From: Candidula unifasciata
Taxonomy: Eukaryota; Mollusca; Gastropoda; Stylommatophora; Geomitridae
Assembly: GCA_905116865.2 (NCBI GenBank)
Contig: CAJHNH020002554.1
Coordinates: 39,197-103,196 of the forward strand
Direction of reading: 5' to 3'
DNA length: 64,000 nucleotides
A program made the position numbers and the translations under genes. This document shows positions 35,901 through 47,540 of this stretch, one piece after another; position 1 is the first letter of the stretch, and each line of letters begins with the position of its first letter. The notes under the pieces are model-generated. The model worked only from the letters and a program-made list of their open reading frames with translations. It was not told where the DNA came from and made no database searches.

Positions 35901-37270
35901 GTGACTGTAGTGTTGTTGGTGACATGTTAACTGTAGTGTTGTTGGTGACAGGATAACTGTAGTGTTGTTGGTGACATGTTAACTGTAGTGTTGTTAGTGA
36001 CATTGTGACTGTAGTGTTGTTGGTGACATGGTGACTGTAGTGTTGTTGGTGACATGGTGACTGTAGTGTTGTTGGTGACATGGTAACTGTAGTGTTGTTG
36101 GTGACATGGTGACTGTAGTGTTGTTGGTGACATGGTGACTGTAGTGTTGTTGGTGACATGGTGACTGTAGTGTTGTTGGTGACATTTTAACTGTAGTGAC
36201 ATGGAAACTGAGTGTTGTTGGTGACTGTTAGTGACTGTAGTGTTGTTGGTGACATGGTGTAGTGTGTTGGGACTGTAGTGTTGTTGGTAGTGTTGTTGGT
36301 GACAGGATAACTGTAGTGTTGTTGGTGACAGGTTAACTGTAGTGTTGTTGGTGACATGGTGACTGTAGTGTTGTTGGTGACATGATAACTGTAGTGTTGT
36401 TGGTGACATGGTGACTGTAGTGTTGTTGGTGACATGGTAACTGTAGTGTTGTTGGTGACAGTATAACTATAGTGTTGTTGGTGACATGTTAACTGTAGTG
36501 TTGTTGGTGACAGTGACATGTTTAACTGTAGTGTTGTTGTGTGTTAATGTAGTGTTGTAGTGACATGAGTAACTGTGGTGGTGACATGTTAACTGTAGTG
36601 TTTGTTGTTGTGACATGGTAACTGTAGTGTTGTTACTGTAGTGTTGTTGGTGACAGGACTGTAGTGTTGTTGGTGACATGTAAACTGAGTGTGTTGGTGA
36701 CTGTAGTGTTGGACATGGTGAGTGTTGTTGGTGTTAACTGTAGTGTTGTTGGTGACATGTTAACTGTAGTGTTGTTGGTGACATGTTAACTGTAGTGTTG
36801 TTGGTGACATGTTAACTGTAGTGTTGTTGGTGACATGTTAACTGTAGTGTTGTTGGTGACATGTTAACTGTAGTGTTGTTGGTGACATAGTGACTGTAGT
36901 GTTGTTGTAGTGTTGTTGGTGACATGGTGACTGTAGTGTTGTTGGTGACATGTTAACTGTGTACATGGTGTGTGTTGGTGACATGGTAACTGTAGTGTTG
37001 TTGGTGACATGTGACTTAACTGGTAGTGACTGTTGTTGGTGACATGGTGACTGTAGTGTTGTTGGTGACATGTTAACTGTAGTGTTGTTGGTGACATGTT
37101 AACTGTAGTGTTGTTGGTGACATGACAGCTGTAGTATTGTTGGTGACATGACAGCTGTAGTGTTGCTGGTGACAAGGTGAGTGTAGTGTTGTTGGTGACA
37201 TAGTGTCTGTAGTGTTGTTGGTGACATGACAACTGTAGTGTTGTTGGTGACATGGTGACTGTAGTGTTGT
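29986..37270. repeat. Large minisatellite, 26-bp unit (subfamily 1)
   Basis: About 280 copies of gtgactgtagtgttgttggt plus gacatg. The unit's variable site reads catggtgac, catgttaac, caggttaac or caggataac. Between about 30.4 and 36.7 kb many units are shortened or joined out of register, while the ends of the array are regular. The strand is strongly G+T rich. The very long minus-strand open frames with MSPTTLQ repeats are artefacts of a 26-bp period. Confidence 0.97.
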
Positions 37271-38318
37271 TGGTGACATATTTACTATTTTGTTGTTCGT
37301 GGCATATTTACTGTTTTGTTGTTGGTTACATAGTGACTGTAGTGTTGTTGCTGACATATTTACTGTTTTATTGGTGGTGACATATTTGCTTATGTTTTAT
37401 TGGTCACTTGTTTAACGTAGTCTTGTTAAACCTGCTAAAAATTTATTATCAGAGGTAGAGAAGAGACACTGAAAGAGATGATATGATGAAAATCTGCTCA
37501 TTTGACTTATCTCTACTCCAAACCTACAAGAGCTTTAACAAACATTTTGTCGTGGTGAGTGGGAGCCAATCAACACTCAAGCTGTGTCAGCAACAAACAA
37601 CAACAGCAACACACACACAAACACACTCACACACACACACACATACACACACACATACACACACACATACACACATACACACACATACACACATACACAC
37701 ACACATGCAAACACACACACACACACACAAAAGCAAAAAGTCCCAATCCTAATCAAAACAACCGGTGCTACAATTATCACATTACACATTTGGTTATTTC
37801 ACTGAACACAGAAAACTAACGTTGTTTCACAAATAGCAATATACTACCAGCCATCCACGTGCCCGGCCGGACCATAAGCTGCTCACTCACTAACAAGGAA
37901 ATACGGTAATGTACGCATACGTCAGAAAAATCACATCATTGATGGCAAAAATCTAAAAATATTAACATGTACTTTAAGCTTCAACAAACCACCAGATCAG
38001 TGAATTGCCCACAGCAACCGGCATTCAAACTATCTGCGAGCGAGGATACACACTGATATCTAGGTCTGACTCACACAGTTAAATTACTGATGGAAATTTT
38101 AGTCTAGCACCCAAACTAATCGAAACCGTGAAGTATCCAGCCCATTCCTTGACTTAGTCCCCTCTCCTCTGGGGCCACCGGTCGGTCCAGCGGACGGAAA
38201 GCTAAGAAGGCCACATTTTCGGCCGCGTCCTTTTTTATGAACTCGACTTGCCAAATTGTTGACCCTTTTTTTTACCCTAAAGACAGTTCTTCAACAGATA
38301 TTTTTGCGACCTGTCACA
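37271..38318. other. Array decay, (CA)n tract and unique spacer; no gene seen
   Basis: To about 37430 there are diverged 26-bp units (ttactgttttgttg). Then unique sequence holds a CA-rich tract at 37608-37732 with regular tacaca interruptions. The rest to 38318 is unique with no recognisable product. Confidence 0.6.
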
Positions 38319-38472
38319 GAGACATGTTGACTGTTGAGGTGGTAATGACATGTTGACTGTTGAGTTGGTAATGACATGTTGACTGTTGAGTTGGTAATGA
38401 CATGTCGACTGTTAAGTTGGTGATGACCTGTTGACTGTTGAGTTGGTAATGACATGTTGACTGTTGAGTTGG
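38319..38472. repeat. 26-bp minisatellite, subfamily 2 (left part)
   Basis: About six copies of gttgactgttgagttggtaa plus tgacat. The array is cut at gttgg (38468-38472) by the element at 38473-40573 and resumes in the same register at 40574. Confidence 0.95.
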
Positions 38473-40573
38473 TGTGGCGGGTAACTTCGCTTTACACTAG
38501 CGAATGCACTATGTGCACTTCACAGAGGGAATTACAAACAGTGAAACATCATAAGGTATTATAGTAACCCCAGCCTTGATGGTTAAATGAGAGGATTCGG
38601 GGTTTGCCCACATCTTATTCCCTGCTGTAATTAAGATTGTATATTTAAATGTTCTTAAGTTCACTGACAATGTTTACAGTTAAAATGAAACTTCATAAAA
38701 CTGTAGGAACGTTAAAACTAACATTTATTCAGAATTGGATATCAAAATAATAAACAAAATGGCTGTGGATATAAAATCCTGTTATACAAGGTTAGTGAAC
38801 ACTGTCCACTTAGCTGTGGCTTAGGTTTCTGTTGTCAGGCAGGCCGAATCTTCCAGTCCAGTCCGGACAATCGGGCATCTGCAGCTACTTATGGATCTCC
38901 CACCTGGACTACAATCTGGAACTAGAACAATAGAACAGTCCTTATACAAACAGTCAGGAACGTTCTAACTGGAGACAACAATACCTCCAGTCTTTAAACT
39001 GTTACACTACACACATATATATGGAGTAGGATAGTAACAGGTGTTCACATTCTACTGGTATAGAATGGGAATGTTTACAGAACATGGTCCATAATCCTGA
39101 TGGGGAAATATTTAGGAAACCAGTTTCATGAATACTCTCAAGAACAAGAGTTTACAGCACACAAAAAGAAAGGACATTCCTCAGTGTAAATTGTTCTGAT
39201 TTCTGCACACTAGTACTCCTTTGAAGGGTTAACATGCTTACACACACAGACATACACAGTCATATTTCACAATATTCTCATTTTAACCACATGGGTTCAC
39301 ATCACAATGAATGAGAAACAGGGAGTGAGTTTACCAAGACCAGGAACTCATAACAGTTGCTTTGCACTGTTAGAAAATAAATGGGATTGACATATCTCCA
39401 TCAATATACTGGGTGATGGGATAGATGTCAAAATACAATCATAGATGACAATGGGCTTTCCATCTGTCACAGTATTAACATAAAATATACAACACTCACT
39501 CCAGTTTAAATCTAAATCCACACATGTGCTAATCTTATTCAGCAGAGTTTAGAAGTGGTGAGGGGTGAAATATAATTATTACATTTGTAAGGCCACCTGC
39601 TGTAGAACTGAAATGTATTCCTAGTAATAGGGAAATATATCTACAACAATAATAATTACAAGCATGGGCCATACATCTCTTTTCTGCTTCTTCTTCTCTG
39701 ACAGTGTGAATATTAAATTCAGCCTCACTGTGTTATTCACTTTCCAAGCTCTTAAACTAGTCTCAGAATTATCTGGACTAAATCTAAATTAAAGCAAGAC
39801 AGTGATTTATTAAGCTAATATCACCATGAGGTAAAATCAACTTAGAAGGGATTAGGTATAATGAATATACACTTCATTCCTATTTTTAATTGTCTAAGCT
39901 GGAAACAGGAACTGGCTGAGATTTCACATGAGGACATAATTATCACTTAATTAATATAAGTATAATTATTAAAAATACCAATGCACGTTTCTAGTAGCAA
40001 ATAAATATTAATTCAATCATCAAATAGATAATATGTTTGCATATATGTACATACTAGATCATAAACGTGGTTAGTAAGGATAAAGAAATTTATCATGGTT
40101 TTTAAGCCATGTGGGGCATCAAATTTCAGAATTTAACCTGTGAAATTAATTCAGAGGAATAAGCAGCAAAACATCAAATTAAACTTATTCTTTTAACTCA
40201 CCCCTGGCAGGGAATTCAAACTCAGGCAACAAGACAACAGAACTAACTGAACTGTGTCAATTGGGGAGAACAAAATCTTGACTCCCCCAATCGAGCCTGG
40301 AATAAAAAAATGGAAGATGGGAAGTCCTACCAAGGGGGAAGTTACTCTTTGTTACCCCTTGCACTACTCTTCGCCTTTATTACCTTTCAACTCTTTAATT
40401 ATAATTTTGCTACAATGAAGCATTAGGAAAGGGGTAAGAAATTTCTTAATTAGTCCAGTGTTATTATGCTAATTAAAAGCAATAGGAAAATGTTTAGAAC
40501 TTTGGTAATAATATTATCTAAACAAAGCACTTTTTAAGAGGACAGAAACAGCTGTCCAGACCAGCTCGTCACA
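38473..40573. mobile_element. LTR-like insertion, 2101 bp, in minisatellite
   Basis: The element begins TGTGGCGGGTAAC and ends GCTCGTCACA, so it has TG...CA ends within short imperfect inverted termini. Flanking 5-bp repeats are identical: gttgg at 38468-38472 and 40574-40578. Removing the element and one gttgg restores a perfect 26-bp array unit. These are the hallmarks of an LTR retroelement insertion. It has no open frame of note and no visible second LTR, so a solo LTR or non-autonomous derivative is the simplest reading. It is AT-rich, unlike the array. Confidence 0.75.
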
Positions 40574-41322
40574 GTTGGTAATGACATGTTGACTGTTGAG
40601 TTGGTAATGACATGTCGACTGTTGAGTTGGTGATTACATGTTAACTGTTAAGTTGGTAATGACATGTTGACTGTTGAGTTGGTAAGGACATATTGACTGT
40701 TGAGTTGGTAATGACATGTTGACTGTTGAGGTGGTAATGACATGTCGACTGTTGAGTTGGTGATGACCTGTTGACTGTTGAGTTGGTAATGACATGTTGA
40801 CTGTTGAGTTGGTAATGACATGTTGACTGTTGAGTTGGTAATGACATGTCGACTGTTGAGTTGGTGATTACATGTTAACTGTTAAGTTGGTAATGACATG
40901 TTGACTGTTGAGTTGGTAATGACATATTGACTGTTGAGTTGATAATGACATGTTGACTGTTGAGTTGATAATGACATGTTGACTGTTGAGTTGGTAATGA
41001 CATGTTGACTGTTGAGTTGGTGATGACATGTTAACTGTTAAGTTGGTAATGACATGTTGACTGTTGAGTTGGTAATGACATGTTGACTGTTGAGTTGGTA
41101 ATAACATGTCGACTGTTGAGTTGGTAATGACATGTTGACTGTTGAGTTGGTAATGACATGTTGACTGTTGAGTTGGTAATGACATGTTGACTGTTGAGTT
41201 GGTGATGACATGTTAACTGTCAAGTTGGTAATGACATGTTGACTGTTGAGTTGGTAATGACATGTTGACTGTTGAGTTGGTAATGACATGTTGACTGTTG
41301 AGTTGGTGATGACATGTTGACT
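40574..41322. repeat. 26-bp minisatellite, subfamily 2 (right part)
   Basis: About 28 more copies of the unit, with variants atgtcgact and gtgattacatgttaac. The unit matches subfamily 1 (29986-37270) at about 20 of 26 positions in the same register. Confidence 0.96.
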
Positions 41323-41585
41323 GTTGCTATAACAACAGATCTACAGAGGTCGTTCCAGTGTTTGTTAGATCGTGCCACTTGCTGTATTAATACACAACGG
41401 GCTTGCTTTGAATAAAATACAGGTTATATCTTCAACTGTTGACTATTTTAATTTTTATGGAATTAGTCTCATTACTTAATTTTTGGTCCTTGTAGTCATA
41501 ATAGCAAATTAACATGTTATGAGTTGGATTATCTTCACGGAACTCTGGAAACATCCATAGGCGGTCTTAATTCTTACCTGATTTC
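41323..41585. other. Unique spacer, no gene seen
   Basis: AT-rich unique sequence between the array and a dispersed repeat, without recognisable content. Confidence 0.4.
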
Positions 41586-41589
41586 CACT

Positions 41590-41775
41590 TCGGAATTTTT
41601 TATTTAAAGCCCCACCCTGGCATTTTGCCAGGGGCCGCAATATAGGCAGGCCATAAATACGGCCAATTGTCTGAACGTCTGATCTTCATCCACATGGTGG
41701 CACTTTGTGTCATCGGGTGTTTATCGCTTGTGTTATGTCCTGGTGGTTTAGAAAGTCAGTCAGTCAGTTAGGCGC
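41590..41775 (+). mobile_element. Dispersed repeat, family B, copy 1
   Basis: Landmarks in order: aaagccccaccctgg, aggggccgcaatatagg, ggcactttgtgtcatcgggt, gtttatcgcttgtg, atgtcctggtgg and a (TCAG)n tail. The same order occurs at 43425-43570 and 52270-52455 (+) and at 56915-57112 (-). The copy number, common 3' tail and short length suggest a SINE or a LINE 3' end; the class is not established. Confidence 0.75.
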
Positions 41776-42016
41776 TCAGATTCCCCTTTTAGCATATTCA
41801 TCAGCGTCGCGTGTTTAATAGTGTCAGTCTTATGCTAGTTGACAAGACTTCGTGTGCGTCCGGTGTGAGTCTCATGCTTGGCTGTGTCAATCTTTACTCC
41901 CGATTCTCGTATTGTTAGCATTTATATATACACGTTGCTTCTAAAATCCTCGAAGCGTCCTATCTCTCTGAGGACAATGACGATGTCTGCGTGATCCATA
42001 GGTCGGCTATCTTCAA

Positions 42017-42442
42017 CTAACGCGGCAATTGCAGTCTATCAGCTCTCTCATTACCAACAACACCTGCATGCCCTAGGGCTAATATGACGGTAACTGGACA
42101 CACAGGAGAGTTTTGCAATGACTGAATCCACTGTCTGCGTAACCAGCCTGCCTTGATCCGCCGGATCATGCTCAAAGAACTACTCAGTACACACATGCGT
42201 TTATATTCCTGTGATTTTAGCCACATGAAAGCCTGTGTCCCTGCCAAAACCATGTTGCAGGTAGTCATGGAAAAGGCACCTCTGGCTTCTTGAACTCTTC
42301 TGTCTGAAGAGCGAGCTGTAAATAAATGCCCATGCACTCTTTTGTCCTCGTCTGTCGCATCTGACTTGTCACTGATGAGCGCGCATACCTCGGCGTTGAC
42401 AGCAGTAGGATTCTGCTCCTGACAACTCCTTTCGAGCGTCAC
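42017..42442 (-). pseudogene. LINE RNase H relic
   Basis: Minus-strand remains of the same type of RNase H domain as the LINEs at 4.7 and 62.6 kb. AVNAEVCALI at its start aligns with AVDTEVRELI. The GHAGVVGNERADRL motif with the last catalytic Asp is intact. The first catalytic YTD segment has become FTARSS and the VSDS segment LSSSLS, so the active site is lost. It ends about 80 bp upstream of the coding exon at 42524 of the plus-strand gene. Confidence 0.8.
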
Positions 42443-42518
42443 GACACAGGAGAATGTGAGATTAGGCGCCGTAGACTTTGTTGTTTTTCCAATACTGACA
42501 CCTCATCTATTTCTACAG

Positions 42519-42728
42519 AAGCCATGAGAATACTGGCGCAGAACAATCTGGCTTGCGGGCAGACGTCAGGGGCGTATGTGCTGTCCTCGCTGACACTGGT
42601 GCTGGGCTACTGTCTGTTCCTGTGTGGCGTTGTCTCCCCTGCCTGGAGGCACGAATTAGGATACTCCTATGGACTGTGGGTTCGCTGTGACGGCCATGTT
42701 TGCAGATACGTCTTTGTCGGGTTTACAA
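42519..42728 (+). CDS. Claudin-like membrane protein, coding exon 1
   Basis: The start ATG is at 42524 with G at -3. A polypyrimidine tract and ttctacag just before it (AG at 42517-42518) suggest that a non-coding first exon is spliced on. The exon encodes residues 1-68 plus one base. Helix 1 covers about residues 17-38. The first extracellular loop has W41, G50-L51-W52, C55 and C60, the W-GLW-C-C signature of the claudin/PMP22/EMP/CACNG superfamily. The cysteine spacing is short (four residues), so this is claudin-like rather than a typical claudin. The donor is ACAA|GTGGGT after 42728, phase 1. Reading on without splicing meets a stop near 42818. The first unit of an intronic minisatellite begins inside the end of this exon. 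Such proteins act in cell junctions or as channel partners; the role here is unknown. Confidence 0.75.
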
Positions 42729-43340
42729 GTGGGTATCATTACACTTTGTTGGGTTCACAAATGGGTATCACTAACCTGTGTTGTGTTTACAAATGGGTGG
42801 CATTACCTGTGTCGGGTTAACATGTGAGTCTAATTAACACGTGTCGAGTTACCATGTGGGTCTAATTAACATTTGTCGGGTTAACAAGGGGGTATAATTA
42901 ACCTGTGTTGGGTTAACAAGTGGGTATAATTAACCTGTGTCGGGTTAAAAAGTGGGTATAATTAACCTGTGTCGGGTTAACAAGTGGGTATAATTAACCT
43001 GTGTCGAGTTAACAAGGGGGTATAATTAACCTATACTGTGTTCACAAGTGGGTTTAATTAACATGTGTCGGGTTAACAAGGGGGTATAATTAACCTATAC
43101 TGTGTTCACTAGTGGGTATAATTAACATGTATCGGGTTAACAAGGGGTTAAAATTAACCTATACTGTGTTCACTAGCAGGTATCATTTACCTATGTCGGT
43201 TTCAACCAGTGGTGTCATTAACTTGCGCCGATTTCACAAGTGGGTGTAATTAAATTGTGCCAGGTTCACAAGTGGGTGTCATTAAGTTGTGCCAGGTTCA
43301 CAAGTGGATGTTATTAACTTGTATCGGGTTCACATGTAGG
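42714..43340. repeat. 32-bp minisatellite seeded on the exon-1 donor
   Basis: About 19 copies of a unit reading ttaacctgtgtcgggttaac plus aagtgggtataa. The first unit (gtcgggtttacaagtgggta) spans the exon-1/intron boundary at 42728/42729. Most later copies keep the donor-like acaa|gtgggt. Copies are most uniform at about 42880-43020 and decay towards 43340. Confidence 0.93.
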
Positions 43341-43424
43341 GTTTATGAGCATGTATCATGTACTGATCGACTGGATACACACAGTATGATACGTCCTCAT
43401 GTCGGGCGCAATTTTGTTGTTGTT

Positions 43425-43570
43425 GTTTTACAGCCTGATCCAGGCTGTTGCCGGGAGCCCTAATATAACCCACACTGTGCGTTTCTAGGACCTGTCGCCG
43501 TGTCATCGGGTGTTTGTCGCTCGGTGTGATGTCCTGGTAGGTTGAACATCAGCCAGTCAGATCGACTGGA
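43425..43570 (+). mobile_element. Dispersed repeat, family B, copy 2
   Basis: In intron 1 of the claudin-like gene. It shares ggagccctaatataacc, gtgtcatcgggtgtttgtcg, atgtcctggtaggttgaac and cagccagtcag with the other family B copies. Confidence 0.7.
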
Positions 43571-43639
43571 TTGTAACACCATGGACTAGAGATATATGGC
43601 CCAATCTGTACAGGCGAGGACAGAATTGCGTGTATTTGT

Positions 43640-43800
43640 TGTAACTACCTCTCTCCCCTTCCTTTCCGCAGACGCATACACAATATTTGATGCTGGATTG
43701 TCCCAGAAAAAGATGCTTGTAACTGCCCCACACTCTCCTTTCCGCAGACTCCTACACACTATCTGATACAGTAATGTCCCAGAGAAGGTCGATGTCATGT
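43640..43800. repeat. Two-copy repeat of about 77 bp
   Basis: Two diverged copies share tgtaact, cctttccgcagac, tacacaatat/tacacactat, ctgat and tgtcccagaaaa/tgtcccagagaa. Each contains an acceptor-like ctttccgcag. No exon could be supported. Confidence 0.6.
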
Positions 43801-44139
43801 ATCCAGCAAAACACGCCTATGCTAGTTGTTCAGTCGATACTCTGTAACCTGCTATGCTAATTATATACATTTTTGGACTATTCCGACACAGATGTTTTTT
43901 TTTAAATCCAGAAACTATGAGTTGTTAACCATTCGGTTCGGTACTAGGTATCGCAGCCCTTCGGCCTTGATTCCATGATAGATACCGTACATCTGGGAGG
44001 AATGTGGCTTTTCTGCCTACCCCCGGGCGTGAAACCGGACCACAAGGAGCTCGTCACTCTTGATGAACTCAGTTCTCATTTTTCTAGGAATAGGAGGAAT
44101 AAGAACTAAGTTTTTCCAAGCACTCTCTTTCGCTCACAT

Positions 44140-44212
<73 letters not shown>

Positions 44213-45345
44213 ATTGACTGCTGTCTTTTTACAATACATTGCAAGCTATATTGATGCAATTCTATTTCGTGATCTTACTGTTACATATATCTACAACATT
44301 ATTACAGTACCGAAAATGAATTAGCTACTGGATCTGACAGTACTGCAAAATGTTGTCCTTCCTATAGCGTTCCTATTTGAGATCGACCCATGCCAGCTCG
44401 TACATTTTCTTCCTTTCAGAGAAGGTACGACAGGTATGTTTACCTGTATAATCACAGTCTTTAAGTAAACATTTTCTGAGAGCCAACACTCTTACATCTA
44501 AATCTCGTACGATTGTACAGACTTGCTCGTTAATCAACTTTTTGTAAACTTCAATCGTTCATCAAAACCGGTTACAGCATATGCATCTCCCGCGGCTGGT
44601 AAATGCGGCCAGAAGTCAGTTTACCGTTCTCACTAAATGATTTGAAAATCTGGCAACTGGTTTTACTGAAATTAACCAAATCCGCGGCATTTTCCGTTCG
44701 TAGTTCTGGTAAACTTGTATCCGGAAATCAGCTATCACTGTCACTCTTGATGCTGTCAGATATTACTGCTGCACTACTCTGGTGATATCTCTTTTTACTT
44801 TAACATTGATCCTGTCGGTGATCAGTGGCGCCGGCACTCTAGTGGGTAATTAACTGCTCTCTTCTTTTTCCATTCTAATTGTCTTTTCAGACGATGGTCT
44901 TTGTATCTTGGGTTGGGAGTACTCCATTGTCTTTTACCACGCTCAGGGCTATCAATGCATTACCTGTGGACACGCAAGGAAGCGCTCAAGTCAGTCGAGA
45001 TTATCGCTGTCGTAAATTAATCTACCTGAACTGTTGTTCACCTATCGGCCATTCGAGGACACATTGGGACATTCACAATCCTTCACCTATCTGTCATGCA
45101 GCTACAAACAACCGACTGTCTCTTTTCTACACCGTCCCATACCTGCACACGCCAGACTCTGACAGCTAACTTATACCTGTAGTTTTATTGAATTAGTTTT
45201 TGGAGCTGTGGAGTACCGCCTAGACCAACACGAGCCACCGTCACAACATTGTGCCACTCTAGAGCGTCTTATGTATTCAGGGAAGACTCTTGTTTAGAAA
45301 TGTGACAAAACTGTCTTGTGACAATTGACACACAGACTAAGTGAA
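43801..45345. other. Intron 1 sequence, no gene seen; holds (CT)n
   Basis: Unique intronic DNA with a pure (CT)n tract of about 34 repeats at 44144-44211. Open frames at 44603-44785 and 44879-45169 are not recognisable and lie within the intron. Confidence 0.5.
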
Positions 45346-45781
45346 TCCGACTTACCCCACTCACACACGTATACATTATAAATGATGACCTTTTACTGTA
45401 TATTTACCACACTTTTACACCACACATAGGTACATTCACTATCAAATACAACTATCCCACACAGACTTTACATTATAAATAATTACCTCACATAGTAAAA
45501 GACAGTAAAAGATACTTTTACCCCATACACAGATACGCAGGATAGCTAATACCAAAATACACACTGCGACCCGACACATGGATACACACATTAATACATA
45601 AATACCCTACACATAGATGAAGACATCAATACAAAGAGATGCCTCGCACAGATGATAACACAAACATTCACCTCATACACAGACGGACACACACACACAC
45701 ACACACAAACACACGTTTACTAAACGCATCGATAAAAACAATTAACTTCACATAAATAAAATTAAAGAACTAACACATCAG

Positions 45782-45833
<52 letters not shown>

Positions 45834-45838
45834 CTACC
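45346..45838. repeat. CA-rich degenerate repeat and (CA)n
   Basis: A degenerate tandem of acacatagatacac-like sequence ending in a pure (CA)n run at about 45787-45832. Confidence 0.75.
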
Positions 45839-45844
45839 TTACAC

Positions 45845-47098
45845 ACAGATCTCCCATTCTATATTAAAGAAAAATACGATGCTGTCCCTGTCTTTCGATC
45901 GATCCGGTTCACCTCGTCTTCCAGGCACCACATCTTCGCTCTTGATGTTATCTGCCTCTGCACGTCTGTTCCAAATGTTAGTCAGCCTGCTAAAGCCACC
46001 GACCATGTGATACGTCTGGCCGAGTTTGGTGCTCACTCTCACCTCTTTGGAGTTAATGGCGACTATTTCAACCAGATGACTATGGGCACCAAGATAGGAC
46101 CCAGCTATGCCTGCCTCTTCATGGGCTACCTCTAACAGCAGATACGGCACGCATATACGGGTAGCCGCCCCAAGCGCTACATTAGGTATGTCAATGATTG
46201 CATCAGTGTATCGATATGCCCTTACTTGAACTGCAGGACTTCATTCATTGTTTTCTCCAACTTCCATCCCAGCATTTCACCTTTGTCGGTGCATCTTTTA
46301 GACCTCACTGTCACCATGGACTCTAAAAACTTCAGCACCTCTGTCTACTATAAGCCTACTGATTCCCACGCTTTTCTTCTCTATAGGTCCTCACATCCCT
46401 CCTCCTGTAAGGACTCCATTCCATTCTCTCAGATTGTATGCCTCCGCAGACTATGCCAGGAGAATGACGACTTTCACCACACGGCCCTGGGAAAGCTAGA
46501 CTTATTCCGGCTTCTGTGTATCCTGAACGGGCCTTATCTGCCCCTCTTCACCGAGCACTGTTTATCCATCTGCCGAGGCCCTCGTTTCCAAGCCTAAACA
46601 TCACCAGAACAGAACTGTCCTCATTCAAAACATCTTCAGGCGTGTCTCCGTCATTAGGGCTGACCGTGTCACCAGCACGATTTTCTCTGAACATCTTTAG
46701 TGGCCTACAGACATGAAAGTAACCTCAAAAACGTTTTAGAAAACACTCCGTTACGTCCTGCGTCTGAGTCCTACTTCGTCATGGTCTCTTACCACACACA
46801 TGTATGCAGGACTTCTCCAAAAGTGGATCAGGTAACAAGTCTGGAATTCCCGAATGCTACCTTCCACAGACTTGAGGCATTCGATTGCAAGAGCGCCAAT
46901 ATCATTTATGCCATCACTGCAAGAGCTGTGGCATAAAAAACATTGGTGCAACAGGTCTACGACTGGCTGACAGATTCAGACCACATCCTTTGGGTGCGCA
47001 GAACGGTGCCCTGAAACTAATACCGTTGTACTTCAGTGTGCAGAATCACCAAGGTGTCAACGAGATGGATGTGACAGCTATTAAACATAGCCACTAAA
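45845..47098 (+). pseudogene. Penelope-like retroelement relic (RT and GIY-YIG)
   Basis: Fragments in several frames fit a Penelope-like element in order. RT: FALDVICLCTSVPN, NGDYFNQMTMGTKIGPSYAC and LFMGYL followed by a stop, RYIRYVNDC where an active enzyme has a YxDD-type pair (first Asp now Asn), then LLDLTV, YYKPTDSHAFLLY, HPSSCKDSIPFSQ and LRRLC. After frameshifts come DCKSANIIY and CKSCGIKNIGATG-LRLADRF, matching the GIY-YIG endonuclease that ends these elements. It is multiply broken and inactive. It lies in intron 1 of the claudin-like gene, in sense orientation. Confidence 0.8.
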
Positions 47099-47540
47099 AC
47101 GACAAGTCTTTGAAAATCTCTTTATTTTTACATTGGGCACTGTAACACACAGGTTACTGAATTGTCAACGCAGTTACATCAAAAATTCTCGAGTTATGGC
47201 CATTGGCCTTTCCCCCGGCTATTTATTCGCAGACCCAGCGTGTCTTTTTGTTCCACTAACAAAACATCAACGTGGTTGCTTCGGGAAACGCAAGATAAGT
47301 GATTTGGTGTTACTGGTGTGGTTTTGTTTATTTATGTTTGTTCTGATGAATGTTCTATAGCTTCAACGTTAACATTTTGTTTGTCTTTGTTACCCTGTGA
47401 AGCTCGCTGATCTACTTCGGTTTTTCAACTCCCTATACACAGATACACACAGTTTCACTCATATTTTTCTCACACATGAATAGACACAGTTAGCCCAAAC
47501 AATGTTTCTTCTTTGCTGACACGGTTACCTGATACACGCA
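47099..47540. other. Intron 1 sequence, no gene seen
   Basis: Unique sequence downstream of the Penelope-like relic. It may include that element's 3' untranslated end. No repeat or gene was recognised. Confidence 0.4.

Noticed and set aside
37483..37819. Gene at the (CA)n tract
   Set aside because: Only about 40 codons precede the His/Thr repeat, with no similarity or splice support.
46226..46597. Stand-alone gene of 123 codons in intron 1
   Set aside because: Its translation (LLDLTV, YYKPTDSHAF, LRRLC) belongs to the Penelope-like relic, which continues in other frames on both sides.
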